64,000 bases of DNA from Gammaproteobacteria bacterium. Lineage in GTDB: Bacteria; Pseudomonadota; Gammaproteobacteria; HTCC5015. A model generated the notes under the pieces. That model was not told the DNA's origin. It searched no databases and worked only from the letters and a program-made list of their open reading frames with translations. The stretch covers positions 62,001 through 126,000 of the forward strand of contig JACDDA010000003.1 of NCBI GenBank assembly GCA_013817245.1, written 5' to 3'. Within the stretch, counting starts at the first letter, position 1, and every line of letters begins with the position of its first letter. Position numbers and translations under genes: made by a program. Below, one piece after another: positions 47,135 through 57,672 of this stretch.

Positions 47135-50100
47135 TTAGGCTATCTGTTCCAATAAAGAACTAGCTTCACGACGTTGTTCTTCATTACCTTCGCTTAACAC
47201 TTCTTCCAACGTGCTGTTGGCGCCATCGTAATCGCCCATATCAAGATACGCTTTAGCTAAATCTAATTTGGTATCTACTTCATCAGCATCGCTATCGCCA
47301 ATTAAAGAATCATCATCTTCATTATCGATATGGGTATCTTCACCGCCATCTTCATCAGCAAAATTAAACATTGTGTCATCAGTATCATCGTCATCATCAA
47401 AACTTACAGCGGGCGCAGCTTTTACTGGTTTCGCTGGTGTTTGGAAGTCTTCAAACAATAATTCATTTTCGTCATCTGCTAATAATTTGCTGTTGCCGCC
47501 GGTGGTAGCAACTTCAAAATCTTCCGTAAAATCTAAAGCGATAGTTTCTTCAGAACGACGATTAGAAGTAGGATCAATTTCATCCATTAAATCTTCTAAA
47601 CCTAAATCAAATTCATCATCATCTTCTGCTTCCCCTGCATCGGCCGCGTCAATTAAGGTTTCGTTGCCAGCATCATCGCCGCCACCCTCAATTAACGTTT
47701 CGCCACCAAAATCCGCATCATCAATCAGGGTTTCATTGCCCATTTCAATACTAAATGGATCTTCAACTAAGGTTGCAGTACCCGTCTCATCTGCTGAATC
47801 ATCGTCTAAACCTAACTCAGCGGCATCAAAATCTAAATCCATATCGCTGTCATCTATCGCAAGGGTTTCTTCAACCATTGTCGGCATATCAAAATCTAAA
47901 GCATCATCGTCTGATTCAAGCGCGTTATTGCCGAGCAGATCACCATCAAACTCTAAATCGTCTTCTAGCGAAACAACCACGTCGGTTGAATTTGCATCAA
48001 GATCTAAATCAAACTCTAGATCGCTACTGCCATCATCCAAATTAAAATCGGGTGCAGCCTCAGTGTCAGTATCAGAATCTGAGAAATCAAGATCCGGTGT
48101 TTGTGGTTTAGCCGGCGCTAATTCTGCCAAATTCACGCCTGCAGCCGACTCACCTGCAAACAAAGCATGATCGGGGGCTAATTGTTTACCCATTGCAACC
48201 GCTTTAGCCCATAAACGACCTTTTGCCTTAGTCGCTTTTTTCAAGCTATCGGCAGCGGTTAAGAAAGTCGCTTGATGTTTATTGGCAGTCGCTGTGTCAT
48301 TTTCATCCTGCGCGTCTTTTACCATCGCATAATAACTTTCAACGAGCTTATATTTATAATCATTGCGCGCAGGATTATCTGCAATCGCTTGTTTCAATAA
48401 TTCTTCGGCTTGATCAAATAGTTTATAGGCGAGATATACGTCTGCTTCCGCCGTTGTATCATCCATGACCTCGTCTTCTTCAGGTTCATCGATAATAGGC
48501 AGCGCTTCAATAATAGTGGGGCTTTCTTGATAATCTGTTTTAGACGTTAATTTTGGTGTTGGTTTACCAAAAATCTCATCCGCTACGTCATCACCATCTT
48601 GAGTGCCACCAAGTTCATCATCACCAAAAATTTGGTCTTCAATAGAACGCTCTACCGGAAAATCTTCATCGTCATCTTCAGGCGGCATATTAATAATAAT
48701 TTTTTTATTCTTATTTTTATTGCCTTGAAATACGGCCAACAGAGGCGCAAACATTTCACTTAGCTTTTCACCAAATGAAGCAGTAGGCGCAGCTCGAGAT
48801 TGCATACTATTTGATTTAATTTTAGGTTTGTTATCTTGAGTGCTGCCAGTCACCATTTTAAAAATGGCAAATATAATGCCGAGTAAAATTAATAATACTG
48901 CAGCTAAAACGCCCAAGCCTAACGGACTTTCTAAAGCATCCGCCAGCATCATGTTATAAGGTGCGGGTAATGAATTATAAATTAGCGCTAATGGGCCCGT
49001 TGGTTTACGTGTAACAGGCGTGGGTGCGGGTTCTATCGCTATGGGTTTTTCTGCAACATCACTATCAACCACATCACTATTAGCAATATCATTTGCCGCA
49101 TCTGTATTATTTTCAATGTCAGTTTTATCGAGTGCGTTGGTATTAGCAGGAGCAGCAGGAGAAGTATCTTTAGTTATTACGGTATTCGAGGGATCAATTG
49201 GCTTACTAACAGACGGGCTAACAGATTTACTCGCCGGCGAAACATCTGTCACCGGCGCCGAAAGGTTATTTCTTTGGGACTCCCCCAGCGGGGCACCCTC
49301 CGAGGCGCCAGCAGAAGATTTTATTTTAGAGGGTTTGTCAGCAGTAGGTACGCTAGGTTTTGTAGTGGCTGCCGCTTTATTTTTGGCTTCTAACTGTGCT
49401 TGTAATTGTGCAAGCTGCTCATCCCGCAGAGAAATAATGCGTTGCATGGTTTTGATTTGTTTTTCCAAATCAGTTAGACGTGAACGTAGTTCATTTTTCT
49501 CAACACGTTCTGCAGCTAATGCTTCACGCGCTAACTTCAAATCGTTTTGCTTAACATCACCAGCATCACTGCCGGCTTGGTTGCCACTAGCAGACTTACT
49601 GCTTTTAGAGTTGCTAGGTGCGAGCAGATCTAAGCGCGCATCTGCTTTTGCAACAGTGGGCCGACTACCGCTTTCAACGCCCATGGTAGCAGCACCGGCA
49701 ATTTGACCGCTGTACTCGCGCCATAAAGCATTTTGTTCTTTAATTTGGGCAGCTGCATCAGCATAACTGATAGCACTCATAGCTTGACCATCAGGCATAC
49801 GCAAAACATAACCTTTGCGCACACTGTTTACATTGTTGCGAATAAACGCATCTGGATTGGTTTGCAAAATAGCTAACATCGCTTGATGCACGCTAACATT
49901 TGCCGGTTTATATTTTTCCGCAATTTCCCACAAGGTGTCACCAGCTACCACTTTATGATCACCGCTTTGCGCAGGTGGTTTGACAGTTGGCTTAGTAGAT
50001 TTTGCCAACTCTTCTGCTTTGATTTGTGCTAATACCGCAGCCGTTGCAACCTTGTCATAAGGAATGCTTTCGTCAAACTCTAATTCAATATCCGGGAATT

Positions 50101-50836
50101 CAGCAGCATCAGTGAAGACGGGCGTTTCCGCAGCAGCTTCCATCACAGCGGTTTCATCGCTGACTGGAACTGATACTGAAGCTTCCGCGATTGGCGCTAC
50201 AGCATCATTATTATTTTCAATTTCTATTTCGGGTAAGCCAGGGATCACTGCAACTTGATCGCCAGTCGCTGCGCCGTTTTCGCCAAAATCAAACGCATCG
50301 CCAGCAGGAGGTTCGGTGGTAGCAGGTAAAGGCACTATCTCGCGCTGTATCGGTGCAGGCTCACTAAGCGCCGGCATTACAGGTGCTGGCACGATAGCGG
50401 GTTGAACCGCAGGTTGTGCTGTTGTTTCAGATGGCGTGGTGAATACAGGAGGATCTAATAATAAGGTGTACTCGCGCACCAAACGACCTCGAGGCCATTC
50501 GACATCTACGAGAAAACTCAAAAATGGTTCGCGAATTAAATCTTTGCTGGAAACTTTGATGTACTGACTGCCATTCGGCTTTGCTGCAATTTGGAAACTC
50601 AGCTTGGTCAGGTAGAAGGGACGCTCTAAACCTGCTTGTTGAAATACTTGTTCTGACGCCAGCTTAACAATCATGCCGTCTGTTTCGCCGGGCTTAGTTG
50701 AAGTTAAAGCAATTTCAGCGTCTAAAGGCTGATTTAATGCCGAAAAAACTTCAATATCGCCCAGACCTAATGCATGCGCGGCGCTTGCACCTAGCACAAT
50801 AAGTCCGATGAGTAATGCTGCCGTTATTTGTCGCAC
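47135..50836 (-). CDS. fimV: FimV/TspA-family peptidoglycan-binding inner-membrane protein
   Basis: FimV organises the cell pole and type IV pili in Pseudomonas. The product has a signal peptide (MRQITAALLIGLIVLGASAAHA), an N-terminal FimV domain (to about 135), a LysM domain (about 294-345, VVAGDTLWEIAEKYKP), a coiled coil (about 430-485), one membrane helix (about 640-661) and a very acidic cytoplasmic part with short repeats. It ends with the FimV helical domain (KLDLAKAYLDMGDYDGANSTLEEVL). I chose GTG at 50836 as start because it gives a typical signal peptide; TTG at 50854 is also open. The product is 1233 aa, large for the family. Confidence 0.93.
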   Translation of the reverse strand: MRQITAALLIGLIVLGASAAHALGLGDIEVFSALNQPLDAEIALTSTKPGETDGMIVKLASEQVFQQAGLERPFYLTKLSFQIAAKPNGSQYIKVSSKDLIREPFLSFLVDVEWPRGRLVREYTLLLDPPVFTTPSETTAQPAVQPAIVPAPVMPALSEPAPIQREIVPLPATTEPPAGDAFDFGENGAATGDQVAVIPGLPEIEIENNNDAVAPIAEASVSVPVSDETAVMEAAAETPVFTDAAEFPDIELEFDESIPYDKVATAAVLAQIKAEELAKSTKPTVKPPAQSGDHKVVAGDTLWEIAEKYKPANVSVHQAMLAILQTNPDAFIRNNVNSVRKGYVLRMPDGQAMSAISYADAAAQIKEQNALWREYSGQIAGAATMGVESGSRPTVAKADARLDLLAPSNSKSSKSASGNQAGSDAGDVKQNDLKLAREALAAERVEKNELRSRLTDLEKQIKTMQRIISLRDEQLAQLQAQLEAKNKAAATTKPSVPTADKPSKIKSSAGASEGAPLGESQRNNLSAPVTDVSPASKSVSPSVSKPIDPSNTVITKDTSPAAPANTNALDKTDIENNTDAANDIANSDVVDSDVAEKPIAIEPAPTPVTRKPTGPLALIYNSLPAPYNMMLADALESPLGLGVLAAVLLILLGIIFAIFKMVTGSTQDNKPKIKSNSMQSRAAPTASFGEKLSEMFAPLLAVFQGNKNKNKKIIINMPPEDDDEDFPVERSIEDQIFGDDELGGTQDGDDVADEIFGKPTPKLTSKTDYQESPTIIEALPIIDEPEEDEVMDDTTAEADVYLAYKLFDQAEELLKQAIADNPARNDYKYKLVESYYAMVKDAQDENDTATANKHQATFLTAADSLKKATKAKGRLWAKAVAMGKQLAPDHALFAGESAAGVNLAELAPAKPQTPDLDFSDSDTDTEAAPDFNLDDGSSDLEFDLDLDANSTDVVVSLEDDLEFDGDLLGNNALESDDDALDFDMPTMVEETLAIDDSDMDLDFDAAELGLDDDSADETGTATLVEDPFSIEMGNETLIDDADFGGETLIEGGGDDAGNETLIDAADAGEAEDDDEFDLGLEDLMDEIDPTSNRRSEETIALDFTEDFEVATTGGNSKLLADDENELLFEDFQTPAKPVKAAPAVSFDDDDDTDDTMFNFADEDGGEDTHIDNEDDDSLIGDSDADEVDTKLDLAKAYLDMGDYDGANSTLEEVLSEGNEEQRREASSLLEQIA
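47640..47780 (-). repeat. Short acidic repeats (ETLI units) inside fimV
   Basis: Within the acidic region the units NETLIDDADFGG, ETLIEGGGDDAG and NETLIDAADAG follow each other, after a related TATLVEDPF. They look like a locally expanded 11-12-residue repeat in a disordered linker. The function is unknown. Confidence 0.6.
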
Positions 50837-50922
50837 GTGAAGCTCTGCCCCCAAATTGCCATACCTACACCCCCGTCAGACAATTTATCTATATATCCCA
50901 CGGGGATACGTGGTCTTTTGAG

Positions 50923-50951
50923 AATATACTTTAAATAAATTACTTTAACAA
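50923..50951 (-). promoter_or_regulatory. Probable sigma-70 promoter of fimV
   Basis: On the minus strand TTGTTA (50946-50951), 17 bases, then TATATT (50923-50928). A small hairpin, CCACG/CGTGG (50898-50913), follows in the leader. It lies in the 132-base asd-fimV spacer. Confidence 0.6.
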
Positions 50952-50968
50952 CATGCAATAACAATAAC

Positions 50969-51991
50969 TTACAGATAGTTTTTAAGCAACAATTCAGCAA
51001 TTTGCACGCTATTAAGTGCTGCCCCTTTACGCACATTGTCCGCCACAACCCACAAGTTTAGCCCCCGCGGATGCGAGACATCTTCGCGAATGCGGCTGAC
51101 ATAGACGGGATCATGATTAGCACCTTCTGTTACAGCGGTCGCGTAACCGCCTGCTTTGCGCTCATCTAACACTACTACGCCGGGCGCTTTGGCCAATAAA
51201 GCACGGGCATCTTCAACGCTGATCTTGCGGCGCGTTTCAATATGAAGCGCTTCCGAATGACCGTAAAACACAGGCACACGCACTGCGGTAGGATTAACCA
51301 TAATGGTGTCGTCGCCCATGATCTTCTGAGTTTCCCAGACCATTTTCATTTCTTCTTTGGTGTAGCCGTTATCCATAAATACGTCGATATGCGGCAACAC
51401 ATTAAAAGCGATTTGTTTTGGATAGACTTCGCAATCAGCGGCTTTACCATTTAACAAATTAGCCGTTTGTTGAGCCAGCTCTTCAATCGCTTCTTTACCG
51501 GTACCCGATACCGCTTGGTAAGTCGCCACATTAATGCGCTCAATACCTACCGCATCATAAATAGGCTTTAAAGCCACCAGCATTTGAATCGTTGAACAAT
51601 TAGGGTTTGCGATAATGCCGCGATTTTTATACTCCGCAATTTTGTGCGGATTAACTTCAGGCACGACTAAGGGAATATCATCGTCATAACGAAACTGCGA
51701 CGTGTTGTCGATCACAACGCAACCCGCAGCTGCGGCTTTCGGCGCATACTCTGCTGATACTGAAGCGCCTGCTGAAAACAAACCAATCGGCGTTTTACTA
51801 AAATCAAATTCCGCTAAATTTCCGACTCTGATGTGCTTGCCGTTAAATTCTATCGTTTTACCCGCGGAGCGTTCGCTCGCCAACGGGAACACTTGATCAA
51901 CGGGAAATTTACGCTCAGCCAAAATGGCTAACATAGCTTCACCGACAGCGCCGGTAGCACCAACTACCGCAACATTCACTTTCTTACTCAT
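50969..51991 (-). CDS. asd: Aspartate-semialdehyde dehydrogenase
   Basis: Asd makes aspartate semialdehyde for lysine, threonine, methionine and diaminopimelate. The 340-residue protein has VAVVGATGAVGEAML (NADP binding), the catalytic Cys in IANPNCSTIQM, and QAVSGTGKEAIEEL. It belongs to the shorter Asd class also found beside leuB in Pseudomonas. It is preceded by leuB on the same strand. Confidence 0.96.
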   Translation of the reverse strand: MSKKVNVAVVGATGAVGEAMLAILAERKFPVDQVFPLASERSAGKTIEFNGKHIRVGNLAEFDFSKTPIGLFSAGASVSAEYAPKAAAAGCVVIDNTSQFRYDDDIPLVVPEVNPHKIAEYKNRGIIANPNCSTIQMLVALKPIYDAVGIERINVATYQAVSGTGKEAIEELAQQTANLLNGKAADCEVYPKQIAFNVLPHIDVFMDNGYTKEEMKMVWETQKIMGDDTIMVNPTAVRVPVFYGHSEALHIETRRKISVEDARALLAKAPGVVVLDERKAGGYATAVTEGANHDPVYVSRIREDVSHPRGLNLWVVADNVRKGAALNSVQIAELLLKNYL

Positions 51992-52036
51992 AGCGGATCT
52001 GCACTCTCAAATACGGTTTAACGAAAAAAGTCGCGC

Positions 52037-52042
52037 ATTATA
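52037..52042 (-). promoter_or_regulatory. -10 element of a probable asd promoter
   Basis: On the minus strand a perfect TATAAT is followed by a GC-rich discriminator (GCGCGAC), 46 bases before the asd ATG. A matching -35 at 17 bases is poor, so activator dependence or read-through from leuB is possible. Confidence 0.4.
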
Positions 52043-52085
52043 ACGCGAAGCCTTTGTTGCTGCATCTTTACGCACATAAGCCTAT

Positions 52086-53165
52086 CTATGCACGTAATGC
52101 CTGCGTAATAGCATCACCCATTTCTGCGGTACTAACGACACGCGTGCCTGCCGTTGCAATGTCTGCACAACGCAAACCTGCATCTAACACTTTAGCTACC
52201 GCCTGCTCTATGCGATCCGCCAATGCGGCTTCGTTAAAGGTGTAACGCAATAACATTGCTAAAGACAAAATCGTCGCGATCGGATTCGCAACGCCTTTGC
52301 CTGCGATATCAGGCGCCGAACCATGTACGGGCTCATACATACCTTTGGCGTCTTCATTTAAAGAAGCCGATGGCAACATACCTATCGAACCCGTTAACAT
52401 CGCGGCGATATCTGACAATATATCGCCAAACAAATTACTGGTAACCATCACATCAAATTGTTTCGGTCGTGCCACTAATTGCATAGCGGCGTTATCAACA
52501 TACATATGCGACAAACTCACCGCAGGATATTCTTGCGCAACCCGTGTAACCACTTCACGCCACAACTCAGATACTTCTAAAACGTTGGCCTTATCAACTG
52601 AACAAACGCGCTTATTACGCTTCATAGCAATTTCAAACGTTGCGCGTGCAATGCGTTCAATTTCGGGTTCTGAATAACGCATCGTATTAAAACCTTCGCG
52701 TTGTTTGTCGGCGTTCAGACCCAAACCGCGTGGCTGACCAAAATAAATACCCCCGGTTAATTCGCGAACAATCATAAGATCTAAACCTGCAACCAATTCT
52801 GTTTTTAAACTAGAAGCTGCGGCTAGCTGCGGATACAAAATAGCGGGACGCAAATTTGCAAACAAACCAAAAGTTGAGCGCAATCCTAATAAACCACGCT
52901 CAGGCCGTAATTCACGCGGTAAGTTGTCGTAACGCGGACCACCGACTGCGCCCAACAAAATAGCATCCGCAGCGCGACATGTTTTTAAAGTGCTTTCTGG
53001 CAATGGATGTTTTTCTGCATCGTAAGCCGCGCCACCGACTAAGGCCTTTTCCGTTTCAACATTCAGAGCGAATTCGTTATTCAACACCGTTAATACTTTT
53101 AATGCTTCGACCATGATTTCCGGACCTATGCCATCACCCGCTAAAATTGCGATTTTTTTTGTCAT
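52086..53165 (-). CDS. leuB: 3-isopropylmalate dehydrogenase
   Basis: LeuB catalyses the oxidative decarboxylation step in leucine synthesis. The 359-residue protein begins [18 protein letters not shown]. It has [11 protein letters not shown], the [14 protein letters not shown] segment with catalytic Tyr, and [22 protein letters not shown] for NAD and metal. It is third in the leuC-leuD-leuB run, 43 bases after leuD. Confidence 0.97.
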   Translation of the reverse strand: MTKKIAILAGDGIGPEIMVEALKVLTVLNNEFALNVETEKALVGGAAYDAEKHPLPESTLKTCRAADAILLGAVGGPRYDNLPRELRPERGLLGLRSTFGLFANLRPAILYPQLAAASSLKTELVAGLDLMIVRELTGGIYFGQPRGLGLNADKQREGFNTMRYSEPEIERIARATFEIAMKRNKRVCSVDKANVLEVSELWREVVTRVAQEYPAVSLSHMYVDNAAMQLVARPKQFDVMVTSNLFGDILSDIAAMLTGSIGMLPSASLNEDAKGMYEPVHGSAPDIAGKGVANPIATILSLAMLLRYTFNEAALADRIEQAVAKVLDAGLRCADIATAGTRVVSTAEMGDAITQALRA

Positions 53166-53208
53166 GCAGCTTTACTCACTAAAAATAAATTAATAAAAGA
53201 TTTTAATA

Positions 53209-53847
53209 TCAAGAAAATAACCAAGGCGAGGTTTGTTTACGTTGCTGCTCATACGCTCGAATAGCCTCAGCGTGTTGCAAGGTTAAAGCAATGTCATCTA
53301 AACCGTTCAACAAACGATGACGTCGATAATCGGCAATATCAAAGGCTATTTTTTCACCGTTAGGTTGCATAATATTTTTATCGTGCAAATCAATCGTTAA
53401 TTTATAGCCTGCATTTTCTGCAACATCGACAAACAATTGATCGATAATGTCAATCGACAAAATAATCGGCAATAAACCATTCTTAAAACTGTTATTAAAG
53501 AAAATATCCGCATAACTCGGTGCAATTACTGCGCGAATGCCATAATCATCCAAAGCCCAGACGGCGTGTTCGCGCGATGAACCACAACCAAAATTATCGC
53601 GTGCTAATAAAATATTCGCGCCTTGGTAACGTCCTTGATTTAACACGAAATCAGGATTGATTCGGCGTTGCGAATGATCCATACCGGGCTCGCCCGCATC
53701 AAGATAACGCCAATCATCAAACAAGGTTGGACCAAATCCACTGCGCTTAATCGATTTCAAATACTGTTTAGGAATAATCGCATCGGTATCAACATTGGGG
53801 CGATCAAGCGGCACGACAATGCCAGTTACTTGCGTAAATGCTTGCAT
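53209..53847 (-). CDS. leuD: 3-isopropylmalate dehydratase small subunit
   Basis: LeuD with LeuC isomerises 2- to 3-isopropylmalate. The 212-residue swivel domain has [19 protein letters not shown] and the substrate loop [18 protein letters not shown]. It starts 22 bases after leuC ends. Confidence 0.97.
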   Translation of the reverse strand: MQAFTQVTGIVVPLDRPNVDTDAIIPKQYLKSIKRSGFGPTLFDDWRYLDAGEPGMDHSQRRINPDFVLNQGRYQGANILLARDNFGCGSSREHAVWALDDYGIRAVIAPSYADIFFNNSFKNGLLPIILSIDIIDQLFVDVAENAGYKLTIDLHDKNIMQPNGEKIAFDIADYRRHRLLNGLDDIALTLQHAEAIRAYEQQRKQTSPWLFS

Positions 53848-53869
53848 ATTAATTCACCTATAAAATAAT

Positions 53870-55270
53870 TTAGAAATTTCGCACATCAACAAAATGCCCT
53901 GCAATAGCCGCCGCAACTGCCATGGCTGGACTCACTAAATGCGTGCGCCCGTTTAAACCTTGGCGACTTTCAAAATTCCGATTGGAAGTTGAAGCGCAAC
54001 GTTCGAAAGGTTCAAGACGATCAGCGTTCATGGCTAAACACATTGAACAACCGGGTTCGCGCCATTCAAAACCCGCAGCAAGAAATAATTTATCTAAGCC
54101 TTCTTGTTCCGCTTGTTGTTTTACTAAACCCGAACCTGGTACCACCAATGCGAGTTTTATATTATTCGCCACTTTACGATTTTTAATCACAGCTGCTGCT
54201 GCACGTAAATCTTCAATGCGCGAATTAGTGCATGAGCCAATAAATACTTTATCAATTTGAATATCACTTATCGCAGTGCCTACTTGTAAACCCATGTACT
54301 TCAAAGCATTGCGCATACCAATAGCCTGCACTTCATTTTTAGCATGTTCCGGATTGGGCACAAGCTCATCAATCGCGACGACCATTTCCGGCGATGTACC
54401 CCAAGTAACTTGGGGTTTGATCGTTGCCGCATCGAGATGAACAACACGATCAAATTGCGCGTTGTTATCGCTGTGTAATGTTTGCCAGTAATTAACGGCT
54501 GCTTGCCACTGTGTACCTGTTGGTGCGAAAGGTTTACCTTTGAAATAGGCGATGGTTTTTTCATCTGCTGCAACCATGCCAGCACCTGCGCCCGCTTCGA
54601 TTGCCATATTACAAATCGTCATGCGGCCTTCCATACTCAAACTGCGAATCGCGCTACCGCCAAACTCAATCGCGTAACCCGTGCCGCCTGCTGTGCCAAT
54701 ATGTCCAATAATCGCTAACACAACATCTTTAGCCGTAACACCTACACCTAATTCACCATCAACAGAAATTAATAAATTTTTAGATTTTTTTAAAACCAAA
54801 CATTGCGTAGCAAGCACATGCTCAACTTCCGAAGTACCAATGCCAAATGCCAATGCACCAAACGCGCCGTGGGTAGAGGTATGCGAATCACCGCACACCA
54901 CCGTCATGCCGGGCAAGGTTGCGCCCTGTTCAGGCCCAATCACATGCACAATCCCTTGACGAATATCGTCCATACGAAATTCTGTGATGCCGTACGTTTT
55001 GCAATTGTCATCCAAGGTTTGAATTTGAATTTTTGAAATAGGATCACTAATCCCTTCACTACGTTTGGTGGTCGGCACATTGTGATCCGGCACGGCTAAA
55101 ATAGAATCCACGCGCCAAGGCTTGCGATTGGCCAAACGTAAACCTTCAAAAGCCTGCGGTGACGTCACTTCATGGACTAAATGCCGATCTATATATAAGA
55201 GTGCGGTACCATCGGCATCTTCGCGCACAAGATGTGCATCCCATAATTTATCGTAAAGCGTTTTGGCCAT
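53870..55270 (-). CDS. leuC: 3-isopropylmalate dehydratase large subunit
   Basis: LeuC is the aconitase-like subunit carrying a [4Fe-4S] cluster. Ligands are the Cys in [13 protein letters not shown] and the pair in [28 protein letters not shown] is the substrate region. I chose the ATG at 55270 ([13 protein letters not shown]), preceded by GAGGAAG, which gives 466 aa; the open frame runs 36 bases further. It is the first gene of the leucine run and diverges from a LysR regulator. Confidence 0.97.
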   Translation of the reverse strand: MAKTLYDKLWDAHLVREDADGTALLYIDRHLVHEVTSPQAFEGLRLANRKPWRVDSILAVPDHNVPTTKRSEGISDPISKIQIQTLDDNCKTYGITEFRMDDIRQGIVHVIGPEQGATLPGMTVVCGDSHTSTHGAFGALAFGIGTSEVEHVLATQCLVLKKSKNLLISVDGELGVGVTAKDVVLAIIGHIGTAGGTGYAIEFGGSAIRSLSMEGRMTICNMAIEAGAGAGMVAADEKTIAYFKGKPFAPTGTQWQAAVNYWQTLHSDNNAQFDRVVHLDAATIKPQVTWGTSPEMVVAIDELVPNPEHAKNEVQAIGMRNALKYMGLQVGTAISDIQIDKVFIGSCTNSRIEDLRAAAAVIKNRKVANNIKLALVVPGSGLVKQQAEQEGLDKLFLAAGFEWREPGCSMCLAMNADRLEPFERCASTSNRNFESRQGLNGRTHLVSPAMAVAAAIAGHFVDVRNF

Positions 55271-55324
55271 AACAAGTCTTCCTCTTACTGATTCAACAAT
55301 GGGCAAAGTGTAGTAATAAGACTA

Positions 55325-55365
55325 GAATTACTCCAATTCATAATTTTCATTTATTGCATTCCAAT
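55325..55365. promoter_or_regulatory. Two LysR-type dyads in the leuC-lysR spacer
   Basis: GAATTACTCCAATTC (55325-55339) and ATTGCATTCCAAT (55353-55365) are perfect inverted repeats with 5-base spacers, centred 27 bp apart. The first contains the T-N11-A pattern favoured by LysR regulators. They lie between the divergent leuC and LysR genes and are candidate operators. Confidence 0.5.
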
Positions 55366-55374
55366 TAAGAATAC

Positions 55375-56259
55375 ATGACGGTGCCAGCAGATATGGATAC
55401 GCACAACCTCAAAGCCTTTTTAGCCGTCGCCGATACGGGCTCATTTTCGATGGGAGCAGAACGCTTATTTCTAACCCAGCCCGCCATTAGCAAACGCATT
55501 GCGGCTTTAGAAAGTCAGCTGGATACCCGGTTATTTGATCGCATTGGACGACAAATCCAACTCACCCCAGCCGGTACCATTCTTTACGAACATGCACATC
55601 GCATTTTACAAGACATGGAAGACAGTCGACGCGCCATGGCGAATCTTGATCAACACATCAAAGGTTCACTAAAAATTGCGACTAGTCATCACATTGGTTT
55701 GCATCGTTTGCCCTTAATTCTGCAACGTTATAACCAACAGCATCCGCAAGTAACGTTAGATATACGTTTTATGGATTCGGAAGAAGCTTGCGCCTTAATT
55801 GAAAATGGCACGCTAGAGCTTGCCATCATTACGTTACCGGATATCAACAAACCTCATCTGAGTTTATTACCTATCTGGGAAGATCCACTCAGTATTGTGA
55901 TTGCGCCACACCATGTTTTAAAAACCAATGCGACCTTGCTCGAACTTAGTCATTACCCTGCCATTCTTCCCGATAAAAATACTTTTACGCGTCGACTTAT
56001 CGAACAACGCTTAACAAAACAGCGAATTGATTGTCAGGTCAGCATGGAAACTAATTATTTAGAAACCATTAAAATGTTAGTAAGCACGGGTTTAGGTTGG
56101 AGTGTATTGCCCAACACGATGATTGATAATAGTTTGCGTATTATTAGTGCTGGGGAAAATATCGCCGTAAGGCGTTTAGGCGTAGCGACGCATCAACAAC
56201 GAACTTTATCAAATGCAGCTAATGCTTTATTACAAGAAATTAAAATATCCGTACAGTAA
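55375..56259 (+). CDS. LysR-family transcriptional regulator next to leuCDB
   Basis: The 294-residue protein has an N-terminal winged helix-turn-helix (about 8-66; HNLKAFLAVADTGSFSMGAERLFLTQPAISKRIAALE) and a periplasmic-binding-like effector domain (about 95-294). Pseudomonas has a LysR gene in the same place beside leuC. The effector is unknown, though leucine-pathway intermediates are reasonable guesses from context. ATG at 55393 is an alternative start. Confidence 0.93.
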   Translation: MTVPADMDTHNLKAFLAVADTGSFSMGAERLFLTQPAISKRIAALESQLDTRLFDRIGRQIQLTPAGTILYEHAHRILQDMEDSRRAMANLDQHIKGSLKIATSHHIGLHRLPLILQRYNQQHPQVTLDIRFMDSEEACALIENGTLELAIITLPDINKPHLSLLPIWEDPLSIVIAPHHVLKTNATLLELSHYPAILPDKNTFTRRLIEQRLTKQRIDCQVSMETNYLETIKMLVSTGLGWSVLPNTMIDNSLRIISAGENIAVRRLGVATHQQRTLSNAANALLQEIKISVQ

Positions 56260-56262
56260 TCA

Positions 56263-56571
56263 TCAACGCGTTTCATCTTTACTTAAAACTTCACCTTCAA
56301 TCACACGCGCATCATTAATATTCGTGCGCGCCCTAGAACGATTTTTCTGAAAGTTTTGACTCATTGCCACCGCCATCCGACCTAACAATAAGCGACCACT
56401 CATTATTCCAACAATCCGCAATATAAAATATAAAACCAAAGCGCATAACAAAGGTGACATGACCGCCCACCAACTTATGTCAGTAGCACCCGCCAACTTC
56501 ACTACGATTAAAACAATTTGCGCTATAAAACCAGCAACAATCAATAAACAGCCCAATAACAAAGCACGCAC
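56263..56571 (-). CDS. Small membrane protein of unknown function
   Basis: I do not recognise this gene. The 102-residue protein has two hydrophobic helices (about 4-26 and 35-57), a Gly/Arg-containing middle and a polar C-terminal tail (SQNFQKNRSRARTNIND). It is followed by the LysR gene tail to tail (3 bases apart) and preceded by the AI-2E-family permease on the same strand, 30 bases away, so it may be co-transcribed with it. Confidence 0.6.
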   Translation of the reverse strand: MRALLLGCLLIVAGFIAQIVLIVVKLAGATDISWWAVMSPLLCALVLYFILRIVGIMSGRLLLGRMAVAMSQNFQKNRSRARTNINDARVIEGEVLSKDETR

Positions 56572-56601
56572 ACTATTTTCCTTACAAAATTAAACTGAAT
56601 A

Positions 56602-57672
56602 TTAATTCGGCAAACTATTACGATAGGCTTGATGGTAAATCTCTAACAAAGTTACCAGTGCCGCTAAAATAATAGGACCGACAATAATTCCAACCGCACC
56701 AAATAACGCGATGCCACCTAAGGTGCTAACTAAAATCAATAAATCTGGCATGCCAGACTCACTACCTACAATATAAGGTCGCAAAACATTATCAATACTA
56801 CCGACCAACAATGTACCCCATACACACAAACCAATCGCTTCTGTGGCCTGCCCTGTGACTAACAAATAAACACAGATTGGCAACCAAATAACCGGCGCAC
56901 CTAAGGCTGGAATAGCAGACAACAAGATAACCATCCCACCAAAAAAAAGCGCACCTGGAACACCTAATACCACCAGCGCAAGTCCTATCAACACCCCTTG
57001 TGCAACGCCAATTATTAAAATACTTTTCAAAACACTTTTAGTCACCACCAATATTTTATTGGTAACCGTACTAAACTCTAGATCCGTCAAAGGTAGATAC
57101 GCAACGACCTTTTCGCGCCAAACAGGACCGCACACAAAAAAGAAAAGCATGGCATACAACATGACAAAAACATCTAACAATAATCTAAAGGTACCCCGCG
57201 TAAATAAAGACAACGTTTGCATAATAAAATTGCCAGCCGAGTTCATAAGCTGACCAATTTTTCCTATTATGCTGTGCTTATAAGGTGCTAATACATCTGC
57301 AAATGGCACCCAACGGGGAATACGTCTTAAACGCGCAGTCGCCTGTAATTGCTCAGTAACCCAAGGCGTTATATTTTTAGTAAGCTCAATCGCTTCTATG
57401 CTAAATAAACTAATAAATCCCGCCAAAGGAATCCCTACCACCGCACACAATAACAATACAATAGTTGCGGACGCCAATATAGGACGACGCTGGAAAAAAG
57501 TTATGCGTAACAAACGAGTATATAAAGGATAAAGAAATGCCGTGAAAATAGCGGCCAACATAATGGCTATTAAAAAATCCCGCACCATGAATGCAAACAA
57601 CGCCACCAATGCCAATGTGACTAGCAAAATAAATATCTTACGATAAGGTGCATCCATCGTTGGCGTCGTCAT
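56602..57672 (-). CDS. AI-2E/PerM-family transporter
   Basis: The 356-residue membrane protein shows the family plan: hydrophobic pairs at the N-terminus, an amphipathic middle (about 120-165), and several C-terminal helices including VPGALFFGGMVILLSAIPALGAPVIWLP and DNVLRPYIVG. Members export autoinducer-2 (TqsA) or act as cation/proton antiporters; substrate cannot be inferred here. It diverges from ybiT across 244 bases. Confidence 0.88.
   Translation of the reverse strand: MTTPTMDAPYRKIFILLVTLALVALFAFMVRDFLIAIMLAAIFTAFLYPLYTRLLRITFFQRRPILASATIVLLLCAVVGIPLAGFISLFSIEAIELTKNITPWVTEQLQATARLRRIPRWVPFADVLAPYKHSIIGKIGQLMNSAGNFIMQTLSLFTRGTFRLLLDVFVMLYAMLFFFVCGPVWREKVVAYLPLTDLEFSTVTNKILVVTKSVLKSILIIGVAQGVLIGLALVVLGVPGALFFGGMVILLSAIPALGAPVIWLPICVYLLVTGQATEAIGLCVWGTLLVGSIDNVLRPYIVGSESGMPDLLILVSTLGGIALFGAVGIIVGPIILAALVTLLEIYHQAYRNSLPN

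Noticed and set aside
47135-47780. Aspartate-rich repeats in FimV as a calcium-binding or toxin repeat
   Set aside because: The pattern lacks the GGxGxDx spacing of RTX repeats, and acidic linkers are normal in FimV.
47268-48170. 300-residue Ser-rich open frame on the plus strand
   Set aside because: It is the antisense shadow of the acidic fimV region (GAT/GAA codons read as Ser/Phe-type codons). It has no ribosome-binding site and no domain.
49020-49706. 228-residue open frame on the plus strand
   Set aside because: It is antisense to the Ala/Lys/Ser-rich linker and coiled coil of fimV, with low complexity only.
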